Made by a program: the position numbers and the translations under genes. From positions 3,162,001 through 3,226,000 of the forward strand of contig NZ_JAFBBU010000001.1 in NCBI RefSeq assembly GCF_016907385.1: 64,000 nucleotides of DNA, read 5' to 3'. The notes beneath the pieces were generated by a model that saw only the letters and a list, made by a program, of their open reading frames with translations, had not been told where the DNA came from and searched no databases. Source of the stretch: Subtercola frigoramans (lineage in GTDB: Bacteria; Actinomycetota; Actinomycetes; Actinomycetales; Microbacteriaceae). Below, one piece after another: positions 1 through 8,979 of the stretch; within the stretch, counting starts at the first letter, position 1, and each line of letters begins with the position of its first letter.

Positions 1-120
1 TGTCGCCGACGAGCTGCGATTTGTTGACGACCGGCAAATATAGTCTCGATGTGATCAATTCTGCGGCAGTTGGCGACCCACCCTGAGGCTCGTCGACATC
101 TTCCTTCCTCGACCCGAGCA

Positions 121-1605
121 TCAGAGGCCGCAGGGGAGTGGCGAGTACCAGCAGCCGGTACTTCCCGTGGGCGGGGCGATGGTCAGAGTTACGTGCTGGG
201 GCTCCGAGCGGCCGACGGAGTTCGTCGCGACGAGATCGAATTCGAAGGTCGACGCCGTGGTCGGAGTCCCGGAGATCACCCCGGTGACAGGGTCGAGGCG
301 CAACCCGAAGGGCAGCGTGCCGACGACCGTGAAGCCAATCGGATCGAGGCCCGACGTTGAGGGCACTGCTGATGCATACGGTATTCCTACCTGGCCGGTG
401 CCGGGTGGCGGCGATGATGTCAGTCTCGGCGTGAGTTCGACACGGCTGATGCTGTCTGCCGAGAAGTTCGCGGTGAAGACTGAACCGTGGGAGTCAGCGA
501 CAACGGATTCCGCATCGGGGAAACCGGGAAGCGTCGCCACGGTCGCTGCCGGGCTCCCGTCGACCTCGAAGAGCGAGATGGTGTCGTCTCCGACATTGCT
601 CGTGTACACGTTGCCCAGCGCATCGCTGGTGATTCCGAGGGGGTATGAGCCCGACAGGTCGAACTCTGTGGCGAGATTCAGGCCTGACGGGAGTCGCGTG
701 TCGAACTTCGACACCGTCTCGTGGGCCGAACTCACGGAATAGAGAAAGCCATGATGGTCGAAGGCGAGCGCCTGCGGCCGCACCCCCGGCCCGGCCGTTG
801 CCCACGCCGGCTCCACCACGCCGTGGCCAGCATGGTCGAAGACGATTCGCGAGACGGTGCCGTCCCCGGAGTTGGCGGCGAACAGTGACCCGTCATCCCC
901 GAACGCCAATGCCTGGGTGCCAGCCGCAGGGTCGAGCGCATATTCGGCGAGTACGACCCCTGCCCTCGAGACCGCGACTACTCTTTGGTCGTCGGCGGCG
1001 AGCACGTAGATGGTGCCGCTGGCGTCGGCCGCGACCGCGGACGGGTGACGGCTGTCGAAGGTGAGGCCCAGAGAGGCGTCGAACGAGGTGTTGATGGCGC
1101 CGGTGGTGGCGTCGATCATCCAGAGCTTGTCGAGCAGAGGGCTCGTGACAAACAGCGCTCCCTTCGAGTAGACCAGCGTGGTCGGCAGGGCACCCAATGG
1201 GAGCCACCCGTGAAAGACGGGGTCGATGACGCCCGCCGGAGTGATCTTCGTGACAGCGTCGTGGCCGCTGTCTGCCGTGAAAACGCTGCCGTCGTCACCC
1301 AGGGCGATGGCTGCCGGTCGGGAGCCCGCCGCGAGACTCGCGAAGGTGCTGGTGACCACGGGAGCCGCCTGCGCGGCTGTCGCTCCGCCGACAAGAACAC
1401 TGCCCACGATGACGCCGACTGCCGCGAGCGAGGCAACCACCGAGGCCACGGCGGAGATTACCGAGGAGATTGGCGACGAGCGACCGGGCCGTCGGCTTGG
1501 CCACAGGCTTGGCCACCGCGTGGGCAACCCCGATTGACGCCGGGTTCGCCGTCGGCCGGCCATTCCGGTCGTGACCCCGCGGGGGCGTGGCACTGTACTC
1601 GACAT
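121..1605 (-). CDS. secreted seven-bladed beta-propeller protein with Ig-like tail
   Basis: Predicted exported protein of 494 residues. The N-terminus is Arg-rich, followed by a hydrophobic stretch at about residues 45-80 ending in an AQA-type cleavage site. The body carries about seven repeats of the form GDDGSVFTADSG...ITPAG or DALGNVYTSNVGDDTIS, the pattern of NHL/YncE/Vgb-type beta-propeller blades. The last 90 residues match the putative Ig (He_PIG) pattern LPFGLRLDPVTGVISGTPT. The protein ends in a short Cys-bounded segment, CWYSPLPC. The ATG has an AGAGG about 10 bases upstream. No catalytic motif or sortase signal is visible. A surface or extracellular binding role is inference only. 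The neighbour downstream in its direction lies outside the window. Confidence 0.75.
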   Translation of the reverse strand: MSSTVPRPRGVTTGMAGRRRTRRQSGLPTRWPSLWPSRRPGRSSPISSVISAVASVVASLAAVGVIVGSVLVGGATAAQAAPVVTSTFASLAAGSRPAAIALGDDGSVFTADSGHDAVTKITPAGVIDPVFHGWLPLGALPTTLVYSKGALFVTSPLLDKLWMIDATTGAINTSFDASLGLTFDSRHPSAVAADASGTIYVLAADDQRVVAVSRAGVVLAEYALDPAAGTQALAFGDDGSLFAANSGDGTVSRIVFDHAGHGVVEPAWATAGPGVRPQALAFDHHGFLYSVSSAHETVSKFDTRLPSGLNLATEFDLSGSYPLGITSDALGNVYTSNVGDDTISLFEVDGSPAATVATLPGFPDAESVVADSHGSVFTANFSADSISRVELTPRLTSSPPPGTGQVGIPYASAVPSTSGLDPIGFTVVGTLPFGLRLDPVTGVISGTPTTASTFEFDLVATNSVGRSEPQHVTLTIAPPTGSTGCWYSPLPCGL

Positions 1606-1767
1606 CGTGGGAACCTCTCGTTCGGAACGAACCGCCTGGCTGGGGTTCAGTGACTGAAAGAGAGAATAACTCAGATAGTGCGGTTGCCTCCGCGCCTGTG
1701 GATAACCTCAAGCGGGTCAGAGACCAGTGGACGAGACCCGTGAACGAATCATCAGCCTGCGAGCAGG

Positions 1768-3204
1768 TCAGAGAACGATGTGCATGGCTCGCGCCGCGTC
1801 GGTGATCGACCCGGTGAGCGAGGGGTAGACCGTGAATGCACGCGAGACCTGGTCGACCGTCAAGCGGTGTTCGACGGCCAGCGCGATCGGGAAGATCAGC
1901 TCGCTCGCCTTCGGAGCCACCACGACACCGCCGATCACGGTACCCGAACCGGTGCGGGCGAACAGCTTCACGAAACCGTCTTTGATGCCCATCATCTTCG
2001 CCCGGGGGTTCTCGCTCAGCGGCAGCTTGTAGATGTCGCCCTGCGCGAGCCCCTCTTCGATCTGCCGCTGGGTCCAGCCGACGGTGGCGATCTCGGGCTG
2101 GGTGAAGATGTTGGAGGCGACATTGCGGATCTCGGTCGGGTTGACCGCATCGCCCATGGCGTGGAACACCGCTGTGCGCCCCTGCATCGAGGCGACGGAT
2201 GCCAGCGGCAGGAAGGTCGTGCAGTCCCCGGCCGCGTAGACGTTCGGCACGCTGGTACGCGCGACTCGGTTGACGCGGATGTGACCAGACTCTGTGAGCT
2301 GCACGCCCGCTTCTTCGAGCCCGATGTCTGCCGTGTTGGGAATCGCCCCGACGGCCATCAGGCAGTGACTGCCTTCGACCGTACGGCCGTCGCTGAGCGT
2401 CGCCACGACACCGGTCTCGGTGCGAACCACCGAGTCGGCCCGGGATTTTGAGAGCACAGTCATGCCGTTGCGCCGGAAGACGTTCTCGATGACGGCAGCC
2501 GCGTCAGCGTCTTCACCGGGCAGCACCTGGTCGCGGCTCGAGATCAGCGTGACCTTCGCGCCGAGGGCGGTGTAGGCGGAGGCGAACTCCGCCCCTGTGA
2601 CACCCGACCCGACGACGATCAGGTGCTCAGGAATCGACTGCAGCGAGTACAACTGCGTCCAGGTGAAGATGCGCTCGCCGTCGGGCATCGCGCTGGTGAG
2701 GAGCCTCGGGCTCGCCCCCACCGACACCACGATGGTGTCGCCTTCGATGCGGTCGAAATCGATGCCGTCGGGGCCTTTATTCGTCGAGACGATGACCGCG
2801 TCGCGGCCATCCATTCGCCCTTCGCCCTGAACGATGCGCACGCCGGACCGGATCAGCGTGGACTTCATGTCTTCGGACTGCTGGCGCGCCAGCCCGAGCA
2901 GCCTCTTGTTCACGGCGGCGATGTTCACGGCCACGTCGGGGCGCACAGGGCGGCCCGCGTCGGTGCGACTGAAGAACTGCACCCCGAGGTCGGCCGCTTC
3001 ACCGATGGCGCTGGCGGCCTCGGCGGTCGCAATGAGCGTCTTCGAGGGAACCACATCGGTGAGCACGGCCGCACCGCCCACCCCGACGCGTTCGACGAGG
3101 GTTACTTCTGCACCGAGCTGGGCGCCGGCGATAGCCGCTTCATAGCCTCCTGGGCCGCCCCCCAGAACGGTGATTCTCTGCTTGCGCTCGAATTCATAGG
3201 CCAT
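1768..3204 (-). CDS. lpdA: NAD(P)H-quinone dehydrogenase, LpdA type
   Basis: Flavoprotein of the pyridine nucleotide-disulfide oxidoreductase superfamily, 478 residues. The FAD-binding GGGPGG lies at about residues 15-20 and a second Rossmann motif, VVGSGVTGAEFAS, near residue 200. The C-terminal dimerisation domain is present. The CxxxxC redox pair expected after the first Rossmann fold is absent: the site reads GVGGAAVLTDVVPSKT. The C-terminal His-Glu pair of lipoamide dehydrogenases is also missing (YPSLTGS). Both features are known for M. tuberculosis LpdA (Rv3303c), which reduces quinones and is not a lipoamide dehydrogenase. It is divergent from the purine phosphorylase gene across a 96-bp gap. 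Confidence 0.9.
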   Translation of the reverse strand: MAYEFERKQRITVLGGGPGGYEAAIAGAQLGAEVTLVERVGVGGAAVLTDVVPSKTLIATAEAASAIGEAADLGVQFFSRTDAGRPVRPDVAVNIAAVNKRLLGLARQQSEDMKSTLIRSGVRIVQGEGRMDGRDAVIVSTNKGPDGIDFDRIEGDTIVVSVGASPRLLTSAMPDGERIFTWTQLYSLQSIPEHLIVVGSGVTGAEFASAYTALGAKVTLISSRDQVLPGEDADAAAVIENVFRRNGMTVLSKSRADSVVRTETGVVATLSDGRTVEGSHCLMAVGAIPNTADIGLEEAGVQLTESGHIRVNRVARTSVPNVYAAGDCTTFLPLASVASMQGRTAVFHAMGDAVNPTEIRNVASNIFTQPEIATVGWTQRQIEEGLAQGDIYKLPLSENPRAKMMGIKDGFVKLFARTGSGTVIGGVVVAPKASELIFPIALAVEHRLTVDQVSRAFTVYPSLTGSITDAARAMHIVL

Positions 3205-3288
3205 GGTGGCTATTCTTCCCCAGCACGGGGTGCCCGGCCAAACTGCACAGGGTGCAGCGCTTCTCCCCGCAGCCGCAGCCGCGGGTTC

Positions 3289-3294
3289 TAAAGT
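3289..3294 (+). promoter_or_regulatory. -10 box TAAAGT for a leaderless punA transcript
   Basis: TAAAGT is followed by exactly six bases and then the ATG of punA. A start point 6-7 bases after the -10 box would fall on or next to the A of ATG. The G-run directly abutting the ATG is too close to serve as a Shine-Dalgarno site. No good -35 box is seen. The same geometry recurs at several genes in this window. Confidence 0.5.
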
Positions 3295-3300
3295 AGGGGG

Positions 3301-4149
3301 ATGTCATCTGAAGCATCACACATCGCAGCCGGTAACCCCCTCGACAATCCTGAGCTCAGCCCGTTCGAGATCGCCCGCGAGGCCGCCGGCCAGATCGCCG
3401 AGCGCACCGGTGTCGACCGGCACGACATCGCCCTGACGCTGGGCAGCGGGTGGTCGAAGGCCGCCGACCTGATCGGTGAGACCATCGCCACCATCCCCGC
3501 CACCGAGATCGTGGGGTTCGGCGCTCCCGCGGTCGTCGGGCACGTCGGCTCGATCCGGTCCGTTCGCCTGCCGAATGGCAAACACGCGCTCGTGATCGGT
3601 GCTCGCACGCACTACTACGAGGGCCACGGTGTGCGCCGCGTGGTGCACAGTGTGCGAACAGCGGCCGCGGCGGGCGCGTCGGTCATGATCCTGACCAACG
3701 GCGCGGGGGGCATCCGCGAGAGCTGGAGCCCGGGCACCCCTGTGCTCATCAGCGACCACATCAACCTCACTGCCGACTCTCCCCTCGAAGGCGCGACCTT
3801 CATCGACCTCACCGATCTGTACTCCCGGCGCCTGCGCGACCTGGCCCGGTCGGTGGATGATTCACTCGACGAGGGCGTCTACACGCAGTTCCGCGGGCCG
3901 CACTATGAGACCCCGGCCGAAGTGCAGATGGCGAAAGCAATCGGCGGGCACATCGTCGGCATGTCGACGGCCCTCGAGGCGATCGCGGCACGCGAGGCCG
4001 GTATGGAGGTGCTCGGAATGTCGCTCATCACGAACCTGGCGGCCGGAATCTCGCCGACGCCGCTCTCGCACGCCGAAGTCATCGAGGCGGGCCAGCAGGC
4101 CGAGACCGTGATCAGCGCACTCCTGGCGCGAATCGTGGCGGCACTGTGA
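3301..4149 (+). CDS. punA: purine nucleoside phosphorylase, trimeric type
   Basis: Catalyses phosphorolysis of purine (deoxy)ribonucleosides to base plus (deoxy)ribose-1-phosphate. At 282 residues it has the normal length for the trimeric PNP/MTAP family. Recognisable motifs are the phosphate loop TLGSGWSKA, the GARTHYYEGHG segment, TNGAGGI and the substrate region MSTALEAIAAREAG. It overlaps the mutase gene by 4 bases, so the two are translationally coupled. The pair matches deoD-pmmB in M. tuberculosis. It opens the nucleoside salvage cluster. Confidence 0.95.
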   Translation: MSSEASHIAAGNPLDNPELSPFEIAREAAGQIAERTGVDRHDIALTLGSGWSKAADLIGETIATIPATEIVGFGAPAVVGHVGSIRSVRLPNGKHALVIGARTHYYEGHGVRRVVHSVRTAAAAGASVMILTNGAGGIRESWSPGTPVLISDHINLTADSPLEGATFIDLTDLYSRRLRDLARSVDDSLDEGVYTQFRGPHYETPAEVQMAKAIGGHIVGMSTALEAIAAREAGMEVLGMSLITNLAAGISPTPLSHAEVIEAGQQAETVISALLARIVAAL

Positions 4150-5966
4150 CTGAGGCCGCAGGGCGCGGCGCACCGGTTTCGCCCGACCCTGTCGTCCTCG
4201 AGCTCCTGGGCCGCGCCTCGGCGTGGCTCGCCCAGGATCCCGACGGGGAGACCAGGGCAGAACTGAGTGGGCTGATCGCCGAGGCGGCCGCCGGTGGCGA
4301 AACCTCGATCGCCGAGCTGCATGATCGCTTCGATACGCGACTCGCGTTCGGAACGGCAGGCCTCCGGGGAGCCATCGCCGCCGGTTCGAACCGAATGAAC
4401 CGCGTGTTGGTGAGCCAGGCCGCCGCGGGTATTGCTGCCCACCTTCTCGAAAAGGCCGGCGACGGTGAGGTCCCGTCCGTCGTCATCGGTTACGACGGTC
4501 GCAAGAATTCTTGGGTCTTCGCAACCGACTCCGCTGAGATCTTCGCCGGTGCGGGCATACGGGCCGTGCTCATGCCGCGTATGCTGCCGACACCGCTCGT
4601 CGCCTTCGCTGTGCGCGAGCTCGGGCTGAGCGCGGGAGTGATGGTCACCGCTTCTCACAACCCACCGCTCGACAACGGCTACAAGGTCTACCTCGGCGGC
4701 GCTGATGAAGGGTCGCAGATCGTCTCGCCGTCCGACGAGGAGATCTCGGCTCACATCCTCCGCGTGGCCCGCGAGATGACCGTGCCGGAGCTTGCGCGCT
4801 CGAGCGAGTACGAGACCGCACCAGAATCCCTGATCGACGCCTATATCGCGAAGACGGCCGCCGTCGGATGGCTGCCCCCTTCGGAGATCGGTGCGCAGCC
4901 CCGCGTTGTGTACACCGCGATGCACGGAGTCGGCTGGCAGACGTTCGCCGCAGTGCTCGGGCGTGCGGGGTTCATCGAACCCGACGTCGTCGAGGCCCAG
5001 ATCCACCCCGATCCTGTCTTTCCCACGGTCGCCTTCCCTAACCCGGAGGAGCCCGGAGCCCTCGATCTGGCCTATGCCACGGCCCGCACGGAGGGCGCGC
5101 ACCTCATCATCGCGAATGACCCCGATGCCGACAGGCTGGGTATCGCCATCCCCGATGCTGGCAACGCCGAGGGCTACCGTCGCCTCACCGGCAACGAAGT
5201 CGGCGCACTGCTCGGCTGGCGCGCCGCAGAACTCTACACAGCGAGCGCGTCTGGAGTCGCGGCTGGAGACGCTGCTGGAGACGCTGCTGCCGTCGAACTT
5301 GCTGGGCCGCCGACTGCCGCCACCGAAGTGGCGGCCCCGGCCACCCTCGCCTGCTCCGTCGTCTCCTCCCCCGCCCTGGCCGCCGTTGCAGCCGCCTACG
5401 GGCTCCGGTTCCGTGAAACGCTCACCGGCTTCAAGTGGGTCTCTCGAGTGCCCGGCCTGATCTTCGGTTACGAAGAGGCACTCGGGTACCTGGTGAATCC
5501 CGAGACCGTTCGCGACAAAGACGGCATCTCTGCTGCCGTGGCGTTCCTGTCGCTCGCCAGCGACCTCGCCGTCGACGGCTTCACCATCGCCGACCAGCTC
5601 GACAACTTCAGCGAGAGGTTCGGGCACTTCGGTTCTGCCCAGGTCTCGTTGAGGGTGACCGAGCTGAGTCGAATCGGGGCACTCATGCAGCACTTGCGCA
5701 CCACACCACCGAACGAGATCGGTGGCATTGCCGTCGCAAGCATCGAAGATCTCTCCCACGGTTCTGCCGAGCTGCCGCCGAGTGACATCCTGCGGATCCG
5801 CACCATCGACGGATCGCGCATCATGGTCCGACCGAGCGGCACAGAGCCGAAACTGAAGGTGTACATCGACGTCTCGAGCGACTCGGGCACACTGCAGGAG
5901 CGAAAGGCCTCGGTCGCCGCCCGGCTCGCAGCGCTCGAAACCGGAATGCGCGAGCTGGTGTCGTGA
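4146..5966 (+). CDS. pmmB: phosphohexomutase/phosphopentomutase-like phosphosugar mutase
   Basis: Alpha-D-phosphohexomutase family, 606 residues. It carries the phosphoserine loop TASHNPP (about residue 170), the Mg-binding DPDADRLG and the C-terminal phosphate-binding RPSGTEPKLKVY. Family members interconvert hexose or pentose 1- and 6/5-phosphates. Next to PNP, the likely job is feeding ribose-1-phosphate or mannose/glucose phosphates into metabolism. The exact substrate cannot be read from sequence. It is longer than the usual 530-560 residues because of an Ala/Gly-rich insertion near residues 370-400, encoded in part by a 12-bp repeat at 5261-5289. The GTG start overlaps the punA stop. 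Confidence 0.88.
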   Translation: MTEAAGRGAPVSPDPVVLELLGRASAWLAQDPDGETRAELSGLIAEAAAGGETSIAELHDRFDTRLAFGTAGLRGAIAAGSNRMNRVLVSQAAAGIAAHLLEKAGDGEVPSVVIGYDGRKNSWVFATDSAEIFAGAGIRAVLMPRMLPTPLVAFAVRELGLSAGVMVTASHNPPLDNGYKVYLGGADEGSQIVSPSDEEISAHILRVAREMTVPELARSSEYETAPESLIDAYIAKTAAVGWLPPSEIGAQPRVVYTAMHGVGWQTFAAVLGRAGFIEPDVVEAQIHPDPVFPTVAFPNPEEPGALDLAYATARTEGAHLIIANDPDADRLGIAIPDAGNAEGYRRLTGNEVGALLGWRAAELYTASASGVAAGDAAGDAAAVELAGPPTAATEVAAPATLACSVVSSPALAAVAAAYGLRFRETLTGFKWVSRVPGLIFGYEEALGYLVNPETVRDKDGISAAVAFLSLASDLAVDGFTIADQLDNFSERFGHFGSAQVSLRVTELSRIGALMQHLRTTPPNEIGGIAVASIEDLSHGSAELPPSDILRIRTIDGSRIMVRPSGTEPKLKVYIDVSSDSGTLQERKASVAARLAALETGMRELVS

Positions 5967-5997
5967 CTGCGCAGCTTCGAACAGAGCGCCGTTCGCT

Positions 5998-6816
5998 GTG
6001 AGTGAGCCACGCGTGAATCTGGCCGCAGACACCGAGCTGCCGGGGCCCAGCAGCGGGTTTGTGCAGTCTCTCGCGCGGGGGCTGTCGGTCATCCGGGTCT
6101 TCGACGGCGACAACCCCGTACTCACGCTGAGCGACATCGCGCGTGGCACCGGCCTCAGCCGAGCGACCAGCCGTCGGTTCCTGATGACGCTCATCGAGCT
6201 CGGCTACGTTCGCAGCGACGGCAAGACCTTCGCCCTCACAGCCAAGGTCCTGGAGCTCGGCTTCAGCTACCTGTCGGGGCTCACCCTGCCCGAGATCGCG
6301 CAACCGCATCTCGAAGATCTCTCGCACGCGATCGGCCAGTCGACGTCGGCGGCGATCCTCGACGGTTCAGACATCGTCTACATCGTGCGTGTGCGAACCC
6401 ACCGGATCATGTCGGTGGGCATCAACCTCGGAACCCGTCTGCCCGCGTACGCCACATCGATGGGCCGCGTGCTGCTGGCCGGGCTGTCAGAAGCCGAGCT
6501 CTCGGACTACCTCCACGAGGTGAAACTGCAGGCCCTCACGGAGCGCACGGTCGTCTCTGAGAGCGCGCTGATCGCCGAACTCGACCACGTTCGCGAGCAG
6601 GGCTGGGTGGTGGTCGACCAGGAGCTCGAACAGGGGCTCCGCTCGATCGCTGCTCCGATCCGGGATGCTGCGGGCACCGTTGTCGCGGCCGTCAACGTGT
6701 CGACGGCCGCATCGTCTGGCACGAGCGACTCCGTCCGCGAGGCATACCTGGCACCTCTGCTCGCCACGGCGGCGAGGATCGAGTCAGACCTCGCGACGTC
6801 GCTGCGAACGCACTGA
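5998..6816 (+). CDS. IclR-family transcriptional regulator (PcaR/PobR-like)
   Basis: DNA-binding regulator of 272 residues. The N-terminal winged helix-turn-helix includes TLSDIARGTGLSRATSRRF at about residues 40-60, and a C-terminal IclR ligand domain follows from about residue 90. The opening region SLARGLSVIRVF resembles the PcaR/PcaU/PobR branch, which senses aromatic acids, but no aromatic catabolism genes lie nearby. It starts at a GTG 31 bp after the mutase and is probably co-transcribed with it. Its target could be the local nucleoside genes; that is inference from position only. Confidence 0.88.
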   Translation: MSEPRVNLAADTELPGPSSGFVQSLARGLSVIRVFDGDNPVLTLSDIARGTGLSRATSRRFLMTLIELGYVRSDGKTFALTAKVLELGFSYLSGLTLPEIAQPHLEDLSHAIGQSTSAAILDGSDIVYIVRVRTHRIMSVGINLGTRLPAYATSMGRVLLAGLSEAELSDYLHEVKLQALTERTVVSESALIAELDHVREQGWVVVDQELEQGLRSIAAPIRDAAGTVVAAVNVSTAASSGTSDSVREAYLAPLLATAARIESDLATSLRTH

Positions 6817-6876
6817 CGCACTCCCAGCACCCACGCACCCTCAGTACCGGCGAACCCCGGGCGCTGGCGCACAGCG

Positions 6877-7161
6877 TCAGCCGAGTGCCGCCTCGAGCTT
6901 CGCCGTCAGCTCGTCGACGTCGAAGTAGTTCTGCACCACGATGACGTCGGCGTTGGTCTTGCCAATCGCCTCGACGAACTCCGGCGAGGTGAGAATCACC
7001 TGCGCGTCGGCGGCTGCAGTGGCAACGCTGGCCAGATCGCTCGCCGTGACCTCGGCCTCGAGATCGAGCCGCGCGAGGGCGCGTTCGGCGTTCACCTTGA
7101 GAATGCCGGAGGTGCCGATGCCCGCGCCACAGATGGCGACGATCTTCACAATGAGCTCCAT
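6877..7161 (-). CDS. PTS EIIB component (ascorbate/lactose-type)
   Basis: Small cytosolic phosphocarrier of 94 residues with the EIIB P-loop-like motif VAICGAGIGTSGIL, whose Cys would accept phosphate from EIIA. The fold and length fit the UlaB/SgaB-like group. A GTG at 7149 is an alternative start, with GGAG six bases upstream, giving 90 residues. It is the last gene of a minus-strand set add-EIIA-EIIB. No EIIC membrane component is present in the window. An 8-bp inverted repeat (7172-7179 and 7199-7206) lies in the gap to the EIIA gene. Confidence 0.82.
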   Translation of the reverse strand: MELIVKIVAICGAGIGTSGILKVNAERALARLDLEAEVTASDLASVATAAADAQVILTSPEFVEAIGKTNADVIVVQNYFDVDELTAKLEAALG

Positions 7162-7225
7162 CTCGTAGAGGCGAACACGACTTCACGTCGAACGCGACCG
7201 TGTTCGATGTACCTCGCAGAAAAGC

Positions 7226-7666
7226 CTAGCGCTGCGGGTCCAACAGTTGCTGAACGTCGGCCGCCGAGCGAGCGCCAGCCAGCCGTGGGATGACGCTTTC
7301 ATCGTTGAAGACGTTGGCCAGTTCGGCGATGCCCGTCACGTGCTCGTCGACCGACTGGACCGCGAGGCCCAGCACCACGCTGACGGGGTCGTTGTGCGCA
7401 TGCCCGAAGACCACCGGGTTCGCGAGCGTCACCACAGCCAGCCCTTCCGCCAGAACGTCGGGGCCAGGCCTGGCGTGCGCCAGAGCGAGGCCCGGCGCAA
7501 TCACGATGTACGCGCCGAACTCCTCGACCATGGCGACCATGCGCGGGCCGTACTCGCCGGTGGTCGCACCTGAAGCCTCGAGCGCCGAGCCTGCGAGCAG
7601 CACAGCAGCGCGCCAGTCGGCAGCTTGCTGGCCGAGGAGTATCGCCGATTCAGGAAGGGGGAGCAT
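7226..7666 (-). CDS. PTS EIIA component (mannitol/fructose/ascorbate type)
   Basis: Phosphotransferase EIIA domain, 146 residues from the ATG at 7666. The core APGLALAHARPGPDVLAEG contains the His expected to carry phosphate, followed by NPVVFGHAHNDPV. The open frame extends further upstream into the adenosine deaminase gene, but that extension is non-homologous, so the internal ATG was chosen. It sits 28 bp after the adenosine deaminase stop, probably in the same transcript. It would take phosphate from HPr and pass it to the neighbouring EIIB. The transported substrate is unknown because EIIC is absent. Confidence 0.85.
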   Translation of the reverse strand: MLPLPESAILLGQQAADWRAAVLLAGSALEASGATTGEYGPRMVAMVEEFGAYIVIAPGLALAHARPGPDVLAEGLAVVTLANPVVFGHAHNDPVSVVLGLAVQSVDEHVTGIAELANVFNDESVIPRLAGARSAADVQQLLDPQR

Positions 7667-7694
7667 CCGGTGCCCGTCGCAGTTCTCGGTGGCT

Positions 7695-8816
7695 CTAGGC
7701 TTCGTAGAAACCCTCGGAGATGACGTCAGCCAACTCCTCGCGGTCCTCGAGCGGAAGGAATGTTGCAGCAACGGCATTCAGTTGGAAGGTTTCGAGGTCG
7801 TCGAGGTCATAGCCGAAGGCGTCTGACAGTAGGGCGAGCTCACGGCTGATCGTCGTATTGCTCATCAGTCTGTTGTCGGGGTTCACGGTCACCCTGAAGC
7901 CCAGCTGGTACAGCAGGTCGAATGGATGATCGCCCAGCTCGTCGCCCCAGGCCGAAATCGCCCCCGTCTGCAGGTTCGACGACGGCGAGAGCTCCAGCGC
8001 GATCTCGCGGTCTTTGACCCATTGCGACAACGGGCCGAGGGTGACGTAGGTGCTCTCGTCGTCCTGCCGCTCCACGGTGATGTCTTCGGCGAGCCTCACG
8101 CCGTGGCCGAGTCGCAGCGCCCGGCCATCGAAGAGCGCACTCCGTATGCTCGGCAGACCGTCGGCCTCGCCCGCATGAACGGTGACCGGAAAGTAGTGGG
8201 CGGCGAGGTAGTCGAACGCGTCACGGTGGTTCGAGGCGGGGAATCCGAGCTCAGCACCCGCGATGTCGAAACCGACGACTCCCCGTTCCCGGTGGCGAAC
8301 GGCCAGCTGGGCCACCTCGAGCGAGCGGTCGGCGTGGCGCATCGCCGTCAGCAGCTGCCCTACGCGAATTCCGCGTCCTGCCGCGAGCGCGTCGTCGACC
8401 CCTGCGTCGATGCCCGCCTGAACGGCCTCGACGACCTCGTCGAGGCTGAGGCCGGCCGCCAGGTGCTGCTCCGGCGCCCAGCGCACTTCTCCGTAGACGA
8501 CCCCGTCTGCGGCCAGGTCGCTGACGAACTCGCGTGCAACTCGGCTGAGACTCTCCGGTGTCTGCATGACGGCCGTCGTGATCTCGAAGGTCTGGAGGTA
8601 GGAGACGAGCGAGCCCGAGTCGGCACTGTTCTCGAACCAGTCACCCAGGCCATCGGTACCGGCGGCGGGCAGAGCGAGCCCGATCGCGTCGGCCAGCTCG
8701 ATGATCGTCTCCGCACGCAGCGCGCCGTCGAGGTGGTCGTGCAGGGAGATCTTGGGAAGAGCGTTGATCTGGATGTCGCTCCCCGCGAGAAAGTATTCTT
8801 CGTCCCGTGCAGACAT
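7695..8816 (-). CDS. add: adenosine deaminase
   Basis: Converts (deoxy)adenosine to (deoxy)inosine plus ammonia, 373 residues. The metal-binding LHDHLDGAL is at about residue 25, the catalytic HAGE motif follows, then LGHGVRL, SPSSNLQTGA and NPDNRLMSNTT, all family landmarks. The ATG at 8816 was chosen over the more upstream in-frame start because GGAGGAGA lies six bases before it. Product inosine would be a substrate for the purine phosphorylase encoded upstream in the window. It is divergent from the nucleoside hydrolase gene, with the promoters between them. Confidence 0.95.
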   Translation of the reverse strand: MSARDEEYFLAGSDIQINALPKISLHDHLDGALRAETIIELADAIGLALPAAGTDGLGDWFENSADSGSLVSYLQTFEITTAVMQTPESLSRVAREFVSDLAADGVVYGEVRWAPEQHLAAGLSLDEVVEAVQAGIDAGVDDALAAGRGIRVGQLLTAMRHADRSLEVAQLAVRHRERGVVGFDIAGAELGFPASNHRDAFDYLAAHYFPVTVHAGEADGLPSIRSALFDGRALRLGHGVRLAEDITVERQDDESTYVTLGPLSQWVKDREIALELSPSSNLQTGAISAWGDELGDHPFDLLYQLGFRVTVNPDNRLMSNTTISRELALLSDAFGYDLDDLETFQLNAVAATFLPLEDREELADVISEGFYEA

Positions 8817-8979
8817 CGGTTCTCTCCTCCTGTGGAGCGAGGCCGGGCGCCCCACCGCAACCAGCGTCGACCGTCAAGGGTCTCGCGGTTGCCCTTCACA
8901 ATCTATCGGACCGCCGAGCGCATACGCTGGGATGATCATCCAGAACCTGTCTCGCAACCCGAAAGGTGCCACCACAACC

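Noticed and set aside
1..120. Possible gene fragment at the window's left edge
   Set aside because: No frame with coding character or motif continues off the edge; only the 3' flank of the beta-propeller gene is seen.
3903..6194. 763-codon open frame on the minus strand
   Set aside because: It lies antisense across purine phosphorylase, mutase and IclR, all well supported. The frame is open because of high third-position GC; its protein is Arg/Gly/Asp-rich with no domain.
5998..6816. Aromatic catabolism locus suggested by the PcaR/PobR-like regulator
   Set aside because: No ring-cleavage or protocatechuate genes occur in the window; the regulator alone does not support the pathway.
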